From assembly GCA_017694255.1 (NCBI GenBank), contig JADINC010000072.1, positions 1 through 17,478 of the forward strand: a stretch of 17,478 nt of DNA, in the 5' to 3' direction. The position numbers and the translations under genes were made by a program. Of the stretch, positions 5,144 through 11,504 are shown in pieces. The stretch is from Candidatus Enterousia avistercoris (lineage in GTDB: Bacteria > Pseudomonadota > Alphaproteobacteria > Rs-D84). Within the stretch, counting starts at the first letter, position 1, and each line of letters starts with the position of its first letter. The notes beneath the pieces were generated by a model. The model worked only from the letters and a program-made list of their open reading frames with translations. It was not told the origin of the DNA and ran no database searches.

Positions 5144-6097
5144 TTATCCCCCGTATAATTTATCATTTTTACAGCATATACATGGCTTTCCACTTAATTT
5201 TGCTATTTCTGCTGCCTGGTGTGGTTCTGATTCTATGAACAGAACATAATCTTTTAAATTTTTATATATTTTCGCTTTGAATTTTGCATGCAAATTATTT
5301 CGCCTGCGTTGTTCGGCAGTTGCATCCAACATGTATAGTTTATCGTATTTAATGTTATTATCTTTTAACCATTTTTCAGTTAAAGCACGATATTTTTCCA
5401 GCCTGGATGTAATTATGCACCCTATGTTAAAATTCGGGACATATAACGGTTTGGCATTTTGTATAAAATGCACATACTTTTCACCGTCATCATTTTCTTC
5501 ATCGCTGGGATCAGCACACAAAACACCATCCATATCATAACAAGAATATTTTATTATATTGTGATACAGATAATTCCATTGAAAAATTCGCGGCTGATTT
5601 AAATGCGCCAAAGAAAGATCTACAAAAGAATCCGATTTTTTATCCGTGCTGTAAACAGCTAAAAAGAAAAAATCTATATCATCATAATTTTGTGTTAATT
5701 TTCTTTTTACAGTATTTATAGATGTCCCGGTGTTAACTGTATCATCAACAACCAAAACACGTTTAACGCGCATTGTGCTGCTATTGATTGGACGTGTAAT
5801 CCCATTGTCGCCATAAAATCCATTTAAAAATTCATTAATTGAACATACTTTTTTATTCAACGCCAAACCAATAATATATGCAGGAATCATTCCAGAGCGC
5901 GGCACACCAACAACCAGATCTATATCTGTTGGAATTTTATGCATATTATTTTTGACATCTGTTGCTAAATCATTATATGTTTTATAATTAACCAATCTAT
6001 ACTGGTTAATTTTGTGATTATAAGAATAAATCTTTATGTTGCAAAAGTATATATCACGCCTACCACTGGGGAAACGTTTTTTATAAAATATTTTCAT
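5144..6097 (-). CDS. Two-domain phosphoribosyltransferase-HAD phosphatase fusion
   Basis: The protein is 317 residues. Domain 1 (about 40-155) is a type I phosphoribosyltransferase: a pyrophosphate-loop-like VVGVPRSGM at 62-70 and the PRPP-binding motif VLVVDDTVNTGTS at 114-126. Domain 2 (about 184-310) is a HAD-family hydrolase: nucleophile motif YDMDGV with D188 and D190, motif II IITSR at 228-232, and a motif IV-like LFIESE at 286-291 that has Glu in place of the usual Asp pair. Soluble PRT-phosphatase fusions beside glycosyltransferases recall the two-step ribofuranosyltransferases of bacterial polysaccharides, in which PRPP donates phosphoribose and a HAD domain then removes the 5-phosphate. 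That function is inferred here. The gene lies 2 bases after the DUF616 gene and 1 base before the methyltransferase. A nucleotide-salvage or regulatory role remains possible. Confidence 0.8.
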   Translation of the reverse strand: MKIFYKKRFPSGRRDIYFCNIKIYSYNHKINQYRLVNYKTYNDLATDVKNNMHKIPTDIDLVVGVPRSGMIPAYIIGLALNKKVCSINEFLNGFYGDNGITRPINSSTMRVKRVLVVDDTVNTGTSINTVKRKLTQNYDDIDFFFLAVYSTDKKSDSFVDLSLAHLNQPRIFQWNYLYHNIIKYSCYDMDGVLCADPSDEENDDGEKYVHFIQNAKPLYVPNFNIGCIITSRLEKYRALTEKWLKDNNIKYDKLYMLDATAEQRRRNNLHAKFKAKIYKNLKDYVLFIESEPHQAAEIAKLSGKPCICCKNDKLYGG

Positions 6098-6099
6098 TT

Positions 6100-6891
6100 T
6101 TAATTTTCTCTGACATGCTTTTTAAAGAAATTTTTACGATTTTTATGTTTTAGTATAAATACACAAATTATGTGGCCAATCCATCTTGGCATCTTTTTTG
6201 ATGGTATCTTGTCTTGGTTATGCTGCGGAATATATGTAAAAACAAAATCGCCATTTTTTCTGTGGGCACCAGCTGTTTCATACATATCTGTTATTTTGAC
6301 CTGGTTTTTCCATGCGACAAAATCAAACGATAATTGATCGCGTTTTGAATATAATGAAATCATATTCCACCAATCGTTTAACATTTTTATGATATTGTTA
6401 TGTTGCCGAAACAAAATACCCGTTTCATGTAAACCATTATTACGTGGATATTTAGATGATTTTAGAAATTTAATTTCTTTATTAACTACCTTTTTGGTGT
6501 CAATTTTAGATTTTATTATTATGTAGGCTTCATCATATATACATTTTCTAACTGGATGTAATGGGACTGCAATATTTATATCATTATCAATATATTGTGC
6601 ACATTTTTCAAATAGATGTGAATTTGATACAGATATATTTGCATCTATCCACAGACTGCAATCATATTCTGGAAACAGAATATGTGCATTAACTTTGTGC
6701 CAACGTGCATTACGAACATTATCTAAATTCGAAAATTGTAATGGGCGTACAATCCAATGGTATATTTTACCCGCATTAATTAAATCCTGGTTATCTGTAT
6801 ACAAAACATAATCCCATGTGCCATCAACATAACTGTATTTTGGCACATTGTCATATCCACCAGTTATACATGTGTAAACAACTTTTTTCAT
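6100..6891 (-). CDS. DUF616 / TOD1-MUCI70-type glycosyltransferase-like protein
   Basis: The protein is 263 residues. The N terminus KVVYTCITGGYDN (3-15), then WDYVLYTDN (26-34), NARWHKVNAHILFPEYDCSL (61-80) and LWIDANISV (80-88) follow the DUF616 pattern (YT.ITggYD, ftD, R..K..pH..f..yd.slWiDanI). The family is regarded as glycosyltransferase-like; D83 would be the metal/nucleotide-sugar-binding acidic residue. The protein ends in a basic tail (KHKNRKNFFKKHVREN), possibly for membrane association. It starts 1 base after the RgpF-like gene and stops 2 bases before the PRT-HAD gene, with a GGAAG ribosome-binding site. The donor and acceptor sugars are unknown. Confidence 0.8.
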   Translation of the reverse strand: MKKVVYTCITGGYDNVPKYSYVDGTWDYVLYTDNQDLINAGKIYHWIVRPLQFSNLDNVRNARWHKVNAHILFPEYDCSLWIDANISVSNSHLFEKCAQYIDNDINIAVPLHPVRKCIYDEAYIIIKSKIDTKKVVNKEIKFLKSSKYPRNNGLHETGILFRQHNNIIKMLNDWWNMISLYSKRDQLSFDFVAWKNQVKITDMYETAGAHRKNGDFVFTYIPQHNQDKIPSKKMPRWIGHIICVFILKHKNRKNFFKKHVREN

Positions 6892-6892
6892 G

Positions 6893-7822
6893 TTATATCT
6901 TCCACAATTTATTAAATAAAATTTTCAAAATTGGTATCGCATCACACAGGTATATTTTGTATGCGCGATTTGTTTGAAAGACTTGGCGATGCACAGATAT
7001 CAGTGGCAACCCAAATATTGTTATACGAAACACTTTTTTATACGGCATTTTCCAAACATCGCGGTCTGGGCACAAATGTATGCCGTACCGATTGGCATAT
7101 GAAATTATCATATCTGTTAATTCGGGGGATAAAAACGGGTAGCAGTATTGTATTTTATCGTTTTCAGAAAACGATAATTTCTTTATAAATGGAACGCCGG
7201 CCGCTATTGCATGGGCGGCACGCTTATATATACTTGTATCTGTGTCATAATATATCGCATCATATTTATACCCCGCTGCAGACAAGATTTGTGTCATGCG
7301 TATTTCATATTTATATACAACAATTGATTTAACCGCTTGGGGTTGGATGCTGGTTATAAAATTGTTAAACAAATCTGATGTTGCCACGTTTTTACGCAAC
7401 CCAACAAACCACGATTGAATATGGCGCGGTAAATCAGGCGTACTGCAACATACCATGCCTGTAAAATCAGAATTCATACCCTCTATTATTGACAGGGTTT
7501 TTGTTAAATCTGTTAATGGGCCAAACACAGAATCATTTACTAAATATATCCAATCATATTTATCCAGTTTATTATTATCGCGTGCCCATATGTATCCACG
7601 CTTGTACGAACCAAAGTCATATTCGCCATGACGTTTCGCGGACGCATATAAAACATTTGGAACGTTTTTTATTTTTGCCAGTTCTGTATCTGGCAAATCA
7701 TTATCCATTGTAAAAACTATATCGCCAAATTTGGATAAATTATCCAGATAGTATAACAATGTTGCGTCAACACGTTGAAACTTGTCATAGCCAGCAAAAA
7801 TAAACAGTCTGGTATTTTTCAT
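6893..7822 (-). CDS. RgpF-like (rhamnan synthesis F family) glycosyltransferase
   Basis: The protein is 309 residues from the ATG at 7822; upstream in-frame codons overlap the preceding gene and lack family similarity. The hallmark EYDFGSYKRGYIWA (67-80) followed by YDWIYLVNDSVFGPL (89-103) is the core of RgpF-family proteins, which act in rhamnose-glucose and other surface polysaccharides. A Cys pair (125-126) lies in the usual position after 'fwGmt/vc'. The C terminus ends with two hydrophobic repeats (ITIFGLPLI and IYLCDAIPILKI) related to those at the end of the neighbouring GT2 protein. It lies 7 bases downstream of the GT2 gene, whose last codons supply the AAAGGT ribosome-binding site. 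The linkage made cannot be deduced. Confidence 0.85.
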   Translation of the reverse strand: MKNTRLFIFAGYDKFQRVDATLLYYLDNLSKFGDIVFTMDNDLPDTELAKIKNVPNVLYASAKRHGEYDFGSYKRGYIWARDNNKLDKYDWIYLVNDSVFGPLTDLTKTLSIIEGMNSDFTGMVCCSTPDLPRHIQSWFVGLRKNVATSDLFNNFITSIQPQAVKSIVVYKYEIRMTQILSAAGYKYDAIYYDTDTSIYKRAAHAIAAGVPFIKKLSFSENDKIQYCYPFLSPELTDMIISYANRYGIHLCPDRDVWKMPYKKVFRITIFGLPLISVHRQVFQTNRAYKIYLCDAIPILKILFNKLWKI

Positions 7823-7829
7823 AATATTT

Positions 7830-8690
7830 TTACCTTTGTGTGATAAATGGGAAAACGTCAAACAGCCACCACCAACGTCCGCGACGTTTAAACAGCGGGA
7901 TGATTTCAAATAAATATATGCGTGTGCGCTTTAATTTAAATATTGGTAAAACGCCGAACAGATACAAACGACGCGTTGGCGCCAGATTTGTCCTGATTGC
8001 TTCATCACTGGCCAAAAAGTTTAAAATTTTACCGCGTATTTTCGCATTGCATTCATCCAATTTCGGGTTGTTGTGCGACAGACTGGCCGGCAATACGCGA
8101 TAGTTCACCAAAACATCTGGCAGATTGTATATGTTAAACCGCTTGATTACATTAAACCAAAAATCATAATCTTCGGCCGTCGACAAATCTGTATCATACC
8201 GCAATCCCGCAGATTTTATATCACGCATACGCATCATTGCCGTTGGATTTGAAACCGCATTCGCAAAATAAAAATCTAAGATTCTGGGCTGGGTCGGACA
8301 TTTTATTAATCGGGCGATTGGGAAAGCCTGCATTGCGGCACCAACCACGCTGATTTCTGGATTGCTATCCAGGAATTTAACCTGTTGTGCCAAACGGTTC
8401 GGCATGGAAACATCATCTGAATCTTGATACGCAGCATATTCACCAGTTGCCATATCCAGCAACGAATTTCGTGTTTCGGAAATACCACGATTTTTTTTAT
8501 TATCAACGAATTTAATTCTGGGGTCGCGGCGGGCGTATTGGCGTACTATTTTTGCAGTGTTATCGGTTGAACCGTCATTGATAATGATAAATTCAAAATC
8601 AGAAAAGGTTTGATTTAAAATACTTTCTATCGCTGTGGCAATATATTTTTCAGAATTATACGCCGGCATCAACACTGATACACGTGGCAT
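7830..8690 (-). CDS. GT2 family glycosyltransferase (GT-A fold)
   Basis: The protein is 286 residues from the ATG at 8690. It begins with the classic GT2 start PRVSVLMPAYNSEKYI, then SILNQTFSDFEFIIINDGST (24-42), the DxD-type motif QDSDD (89-93) and the catalytic-base region TAEDYDFW (171-178). The donor is expected to be a nucleotide sugar and the site of action the inner face of the cytoplasmic membrane. Residues 242-283 contain three short repeats of the form (Y/W)LF..(I/L/F)P(I/L/F), each followed by basic residues. It is the first gene of the five-gene operon, with a promoter 14-42 bases upstream. I chose 8690 because GT2 domains start at this Met and the longer in-frame extension runs through the promoter. 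Confidence 0.9.
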   Translation of the reverse strand: MPRVSVLMPAYNSEKYIATAIESILNQTFSDFEFIIINDGSTDNTAKIVRQYARRDPRIKFVDNKKNRGISETRNSLLDMATGEYAAYQDSDDVSMPNRLAQQVKFLDSNPEISVVGAAMQAFPIARLIKCPTQPRILDFYFANAVSNPTAMMRMRDIKSAGLRYDTDLSTAEDYDFWFNVIKRFNIYNLPDVLVNYRVLPASLSHNNPKLDECNAKIRGKILNFLASDEAIRTNLAPTRRLYLFGVLPIFKLKRTRIYLFEIIPLFKRRGRWWWLFDVFPFITQR

Positions 8691-8703
8691 GGTGGCCCCC
8701 GGG

Positions 8704-8732
8704 GTTATACAATGGGGTGGACGTTCAAACAA
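8704..8732 (-). promoter_or_regulatory. Promoter of the glycan operon
   Basis: Minus strand: TTGTTT (8727-8732), 17-base spacer, TATAAC (8704-8709), close to the GT2 start at 8690. The -35 lies in GTTTTCTGGGTTGTTTGAA (8724-8742), almost the same as the sequence around the yraN -35. Confidence 0.55.
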
Positions 8733-8820
8733 CCCAGAAAACAGATTTCCACGGTTCCGCACGCTTTCGATATATGGCGCGCGCATCCACCCATACGGTT
8801 ATACTGTCGGACACACATGG

Positions 8821-8850
8821 AAAAAGAAAACCGCCAAAATTCTTTGGCAG
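8821..8850 (-). terminator. Rho-independent terminator ending the minus-strand structured RNA
   Basis: Minus strand: CTGCCAAA, loop GAAT, TTTGGCGG, then TTTTCTTTTT. It lies 130 bases upstream of the GT2 start and after no coding region, so it must end an untranslated RNA or a leader. Confidence 0.75.
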
Positions 8851-8995
8851 TCGGGAAGTTAGAAACATCATAATACCAAATGATCCCATTGGCTTTCGGG
8901 TTGGCCCCTGTTGTATAACCAACGGCTTCCCGACTGGATTTAATACGTCGGGATAACAGTGCATCATGCACCATTAGAATTTAACGATGCATTTG
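8821..8995 (-). ncRNA. Candidate structured small RNA or attenuator leader
   Basis: The minus strand has an 11-base perfect closing stem (8926-8936 with 8848-8858). Just inside it a second stem, CCGUUGG/CCAAUGG, encloses a loop in which GUUG, CAAC and CCAAC offer alternative pairings; a small AUCAU/AUGAU hairpin follows, then the terminator at 8821-8850. Three bases of the closing stem are shared with the terminator stem, so the two partly compete. A possible extended -10 (TGATTATAC, about 9002-9010) would start the RNA near 8995. No coding potential is credible. It could be a free small RNA or a riboswitch-like leader of the glycan operon. I recognise no known RNA family. Confidence 0.45.
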
Positions 8996-9008
8996 CACCG
9001 GGTATAAT
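8981..9008 (+). promoter_or_regulatory. Promoter of a plus-strand small RNA
   Basis: TTAACG (8981-8986), 16-base spacer, perfect TATAAT (9003-9008). The expected start is near 9015. No plus-strand gene follows, but a terminator lies about 110 bases downstream. Confidence 0.5.
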
Positions 9009-9014
9009 CAAGAG

Positions 9015-9127
9015 AGTTTCTAAGTCCCGAATTTCAATTCCCATTGAAATCCAACTATATCTTAGAGCAGGGCGATAATTTTATCAAGGAAAAAATACCC
9101 ACGATTACAAATCGTGGGGGATTTTTT
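9015..9127 (+). ncRNA. Candidate small RNA of about 113 nt
   Basis: A promoter with a perfect -10 leads into three nested or successive helices. TCTAAG (9019-9024) pairs with CTTAGA (9061-9066) and encloses a perfect 8-base hairpin, ATTTCAAT-tccc-ATTGAAAT (9031-9050). CCC at 9026-9028 could pair with GGG at 9070-9072 to form a pseudoknot. GATAA/TTATC follows at 9074-9085, then the terminator. No ORF with a ribosome-binding site is present. It lies between two minus-strand genes and is antisense to neither. No known family is recognised. Confidence 0.5.
9090..9127. terminator. Bidirectional terminator
   Basis: A perfect 9-base stem, CCCACGATT / AATCGTGGG (9098-9106 and 9110-9118), loop ACA, with T6 on the right and A6 on the left. 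It ends the plus-strand RNA and also serves the minus-strand operon, whose last stop codon is at 9126-9128. Confidence 0.8.
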
Positions 9128-9908
9128 AAAATGCGTATGGCTTTGACTGGAAATTTTCACGTGCCTGTTGCACATTTTTTGCCATATCTGACGCATACAG
9201 ACCATTGTCCACCAGATCCAGCGACCCATAATACGCCGTCATAACCGGGTCATACGCATTTGTCGTAGAAATCCATTTATCCGTTCCAGAATTTGGCGCG
9301 CCGTATTTGTCCAGTACGGCCTGCCAGAACGCCAGGATTTTTTTCTCGCGCTGGTCGGCGAATTTTTCATGGTCGCCTTCTATTTCGTTTACGTCATTGT
9401 TATACAGCACGCGCCACACGACATTATCACTGGCATTGCTGGTAAAATACACAACGATTGTTTCCCCCGTATTTTCGCGCAGCAAATGTAATTCCGCCGC
9501 ATACAACAGCCCCCGGTCCCGTGCCAGTGTTTTTATACATTGGTCCAGATCAGCTGGGGCATATATTCCCTGTTGCCGGCATTCGTAATCCAGGTTATAT
9601 TTCCAATCTTTTTGTATAGAATAAATTATACTGTCTTTTTCGCGTGGGCTGTACAGCCCCTTGGTTTTAAAGAACAATGTTTCGACATCGTCAAACGACA
9701 TCCCCAGCATTATCCCCGCAATATCAAAGTTATTAACTGTAATTGGTTTTGCACCATCATTTAAACTGACTGATGCGGTATTCAAATCCGTATTTCCACT
9801 GTCGGTTATTGTAAAGTTATTAAAGTCAAATTCATTAGTTGCCGCACGCACTGACATCACGGTTGTGATTAAAAATATTGCTGACAAAATACAATTCCAG
9901 ATACGCAT
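9126..9908 (-). CDS. Exported protein of unknown function, last gene of the VirB8-like operon
   Basis: The protein is 260 residues. The N terminus MRIWNCILSAIFLITTVMSVRA is a signal peptide with likely cleavage after VRA or RAA, so the mature protein is periplasmic or secreted. A short segment, FDIAGIMLGMSFDDVETLFF (58-77), resembles the 'v.LGms.eev...' repeat seen in several envelope proteins. Two cysteines flank a predicted helix (YECRQQGIYAPADLDQCI). The C-terminal half is mixed alpha/beta with many aromatic residues. It starts 5 bases after the preceding gene, whose final codons contain AAGGA as the ribosome-binding site, so it is co-expressed with the VirB8-like pair. I do not recognise the family; an accessory subunit of the same envelope complex is the contextual guess. 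Confidence 0.7.
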   Translation of the reverse strand: MRIWNCILSAIFLITTVMSVRAATNEFDFNNFTITDSGNTDLNTASVSLNDGAKPITVNNFDIAGIMLGMSFDDVETLFFKTKGLYSPREKDSIIYSIQKDWKYNLDYECRQQGIYAPADLDQCIKTLARDRGLLYAAELHLLRENTGETIVVYFTSNASDNVVWRVLYNNDVNEIEGDHEKFADQREKKILAFWQAVLDKYGAPNSGTDKWISTTNAYDPVMTAYYGSLDLVDNGLYASDMAKNVQQARENFQSKPYAF

Positions 9909-9913
9909 TATAT

Positions 9914-10555
9914 TTACAGTCCTTGGATTTCATTTACTGTGAACATAAAAACCGCTGCTGGGTCGCCCCCCGATTCCAGATATTTATGCAATACGTCTAT
10001 TCCTGGATATGTTCGCATTTGTGGTGCATACGTTATATCCATGTACATTGTTCCGCGTTGCACAACAGGTGGTGTATCAAAATCGTTTGGTTTTTCCCAT
10101 GTGGTTAATTGATAATTCACGACCCAGTATTGACTGTTCTGTGGTTTATAAATTTTATCAATAACGTGCGCCGTACGCAATGATTTTTCATCGGCCAGTT
10201 TTTGGATTGTTTGTGCCTCGGTCTGGGTCCAGTTATCAAACACTGACGGCGCCGACATTCGGGCCAGTGCACTATTCGGCCGTTGGCGCCGGGCGATGTT
10301 TTCAGCATCTGGTGCGGCATAAAAATATTCTGTTATATATTTTTTTACCAGCAGTTCCAGAAACTCTGCATCCCCCATATCTGTGGCGGTCATCGGCACG
10401 CCAGGCCGGCGTTCTGAAATATTATTTGGTTGAAAGAAATATGGTTGAATTGTCTGGGCGCGTCCTGCATCAAATATTGCCCCTGCAACATATATGGCAC
10501 CGCCAACCAGTCCCACTATCAATACGCCAATAAAAAATAAAACCAGTTTCTTCAT
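9914..10555 (-). CDS. Second VirB8-like bitopic inner-membrane protein
   Basis: The protein is 213 residues. One transmembrane helix lies at about 4-28 with almost no cytoplasmic tail, followed by a periplasmic domain. From about residue 60 the order of elements resembles the VirB8 NTF2-like fold: a long helix with 'FLELLVKKYITEYFYA', a helix with 'MSAPSVFDNWTQTEAQTI', then strands RTAHVIDKIYK, YWVVNYQLTTWEK and VQRGTMYMDITY. The similarity is structural and weak; no VirB9 or VirB10 motif is present. Its ATG overlaps the stop of the preceding gene by one base (TGATG), so the two are translationally coupled. VirB8 proteins are nucleation factors of type IV secretion channels. The protein contains no cysteine, unlike its partner. 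Confidence 0.55.
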   Translation of the reverse strand: MKKLVLFFIGVLIVGLVGGAIYVAGAIFDAGRAQTIQPYFFQPNNISERRPGVPMTATDMGDAEFLELLVKKYITEYFYAAPDAENIARRQRPNSALARMSAPSVFDNWTQTEAQTIQKLADEKSLRTAHVIDKIYKPQNSQYWVVNYQLTTWEKPNDFDTPPVVQRGTMYMDITYAPQMRTYPGIDVLHKYLESGGDPAAVFMFTVNEIQGL

Positions 10556-11262
10556 CAGTTTATCTTGTACGCGTTAAAATCTGCCACATAGTACCCCAAT
10601 GTTTGCGGATAATTTTCCAGATTTCGTGCAATTTTCGCAAATGCAATAATATCCATGTTGCCGTTAATATTTGATTGAACCGTGGCAGATATGCGCCATG
10701 TTCCACCATTAGCATTTACATCACCGATATTTTCCATTTGTATTTGTGTTTTATCAATTACCCACCGTTCACCATTTGCGACACGTTCCTGGTACCCAGG
10801 CACAATATCGTAAATAAATGTAGAAAATAATTCTTCCCCGCCCAGACAATACATTTGACACGTTGTATCGCCATATGGGCGCGTGCTGGCATCGCCACAG
10901 TCCAATTTTCGGTCGCATGTTTGCCACATACGCGTATTTTCATCCGGGTTGCCAGATATAGTAAACCATTTTTCTGTAAAATTCCCCAGCACAGATTCCT
11001 GGACCGCTTCCAGTGCATTGTATTCAATTGGTCCACTTTCATGTGAATGCGCAATAACCGTCCATTGGCCGGTCAGTTTGTCTATTGATACAATGAATGG
11101 ATCGATTTGTTTTGAACGCACGGCCCACAGCAAAATCGCGCACATAAACAGCACCAGCACCAGCACAATCGCACTTGCGATTGCCATGAACCGCGATATT
11201 GCGATTGACCGTCCGGCTGGGAATGCCGGCACATCAAAATTATTTGGATAATCCAACGCCAT
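10555..11262 (-). CDS. VirB8-like protein with a four-cysteine insertion
   Basis: The protein is 235 residues from the ATG at 11262 (GGGAAA ribosome-binding site; an in-frame TTG at 11274 is an alternative). A cytoplasmic N terminus of about 26 residues, a transmembrane helix at about 27-47, then KQIDPFIVSIDKLTGQW (51-67) reproduces the VirB8 junction 'k...PyvvrVDk.TG' after the membrane. A long helix and strands follow, in keeping with the periplasmic NTF2-like domain. Residues 116-139 hold four cysteines (116, 122, 135, 139), unusual for VirB8 and suitable for two disulfides. It lies 31 bases after the lipoprotein gene and overlaps the next gene. No virB4, B9, B10, B11 or D4 is in the window, so whether a complete secretion system exists is open. 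Confidence 0.65.
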   Translation of the reverse strand: MALDYPNNFDVPAFPAGRSIAISRFMAIASAIVLVLVLFMCAILLWAVRSKQIDPFIVSIDKLTGQWTVIAHSHESGPIEYNALEAVQESVLGNFTEKWFTISGNPDENTRMWQTCDRKLDCGDASTRPYGDTTCQMYCLGGEELFSTFIYDIVPGYQERVANGERWVIDKTQIQMENIGDVNANGGTWRISATVQSNINGNMDIIAFAKIARNLENYPQTLGYYVADFNAYKIN

Positions 11263-11293
11263 ATTATTTCCCAACTGTATTTGTGGTAAATAA

Positions 11294-11440
11294 TTATGCC
11301 TGGAATACCATGATGCATGCGCACGGGCTTAATTTCAATTCGTTGTTATCGTACCCAACACCCACGGGTTCGCGATCATACACCTGGCCACAGCCCGCCA
11401 ATGCCAATGCAACAAACAAACCTAACAGAACTTTCTTCAT
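11294..11440 (-). CDS. VirB7-sized lipoprotein, 48 residues
   Basis: Minus strand from the ATG at 11440: MKKVLLGLFVALALAGCGQ, an N-terminal signal with canonical lipobox LAGC (lipidated Cys17) and Gly at +2, which favours the outer membrane. The mature part is 32 residues and ends with a CAC pair (Cys40, Cys42) and a hydrophobic tail. A GGGGGAAAG ribosome-binding site precedes it. It is the first gene of the unit whose next two products look like VirB8, and VirB7 lipoproteins are typically this small and encoded just before virB8. The sequence alone cannot separate VirB7 from any other small lipoprotein, so the name rests on context. Confidence 0.7.
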   Translation of the reverse strand: MKKVLLGLFVALALAGCGQVYDREPVGVGYDNNELKLSPCACIMVFQA

Positions 11441-11462
11441 CACTTTCCCCCTTGGTATTTAA

Positions 11463-11492
11463 ATTATATGAAAAATTCAATACGTCGGTCAA
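11463..11492 (-). promoter_or_regulatory. Promoter of the lipoprotein/VirB8-like operon
   Basis: Minus strand: TTGACC (11487-11492), 18-base spacer, TATAAT (11463-11468). It lies between the bamA stop and the lipoprotein start, so the module can be expressed independently of bamA. No terminator is visible behind bamA, so read-through is also possible. Confidence 0.7.
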
Positions 11493-11504
11493 GATATAAA
11501 AACA

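Noticed and set aside
8705..8974. Minus-strand ORFs of 80-89 codons upstream of the glycan operon
   Set aside because: They coincide with the perfect inverted repeat and terminator, have no ribosome-binding site and no recognisable motif; RNA structure explains the sequence better.
9044..9244. Plus-strand ORF of 66 codons across the 9.1 kb terminator
   Set aside because: It runs through a terminator hairpin and the antisense of the exported protein gene.
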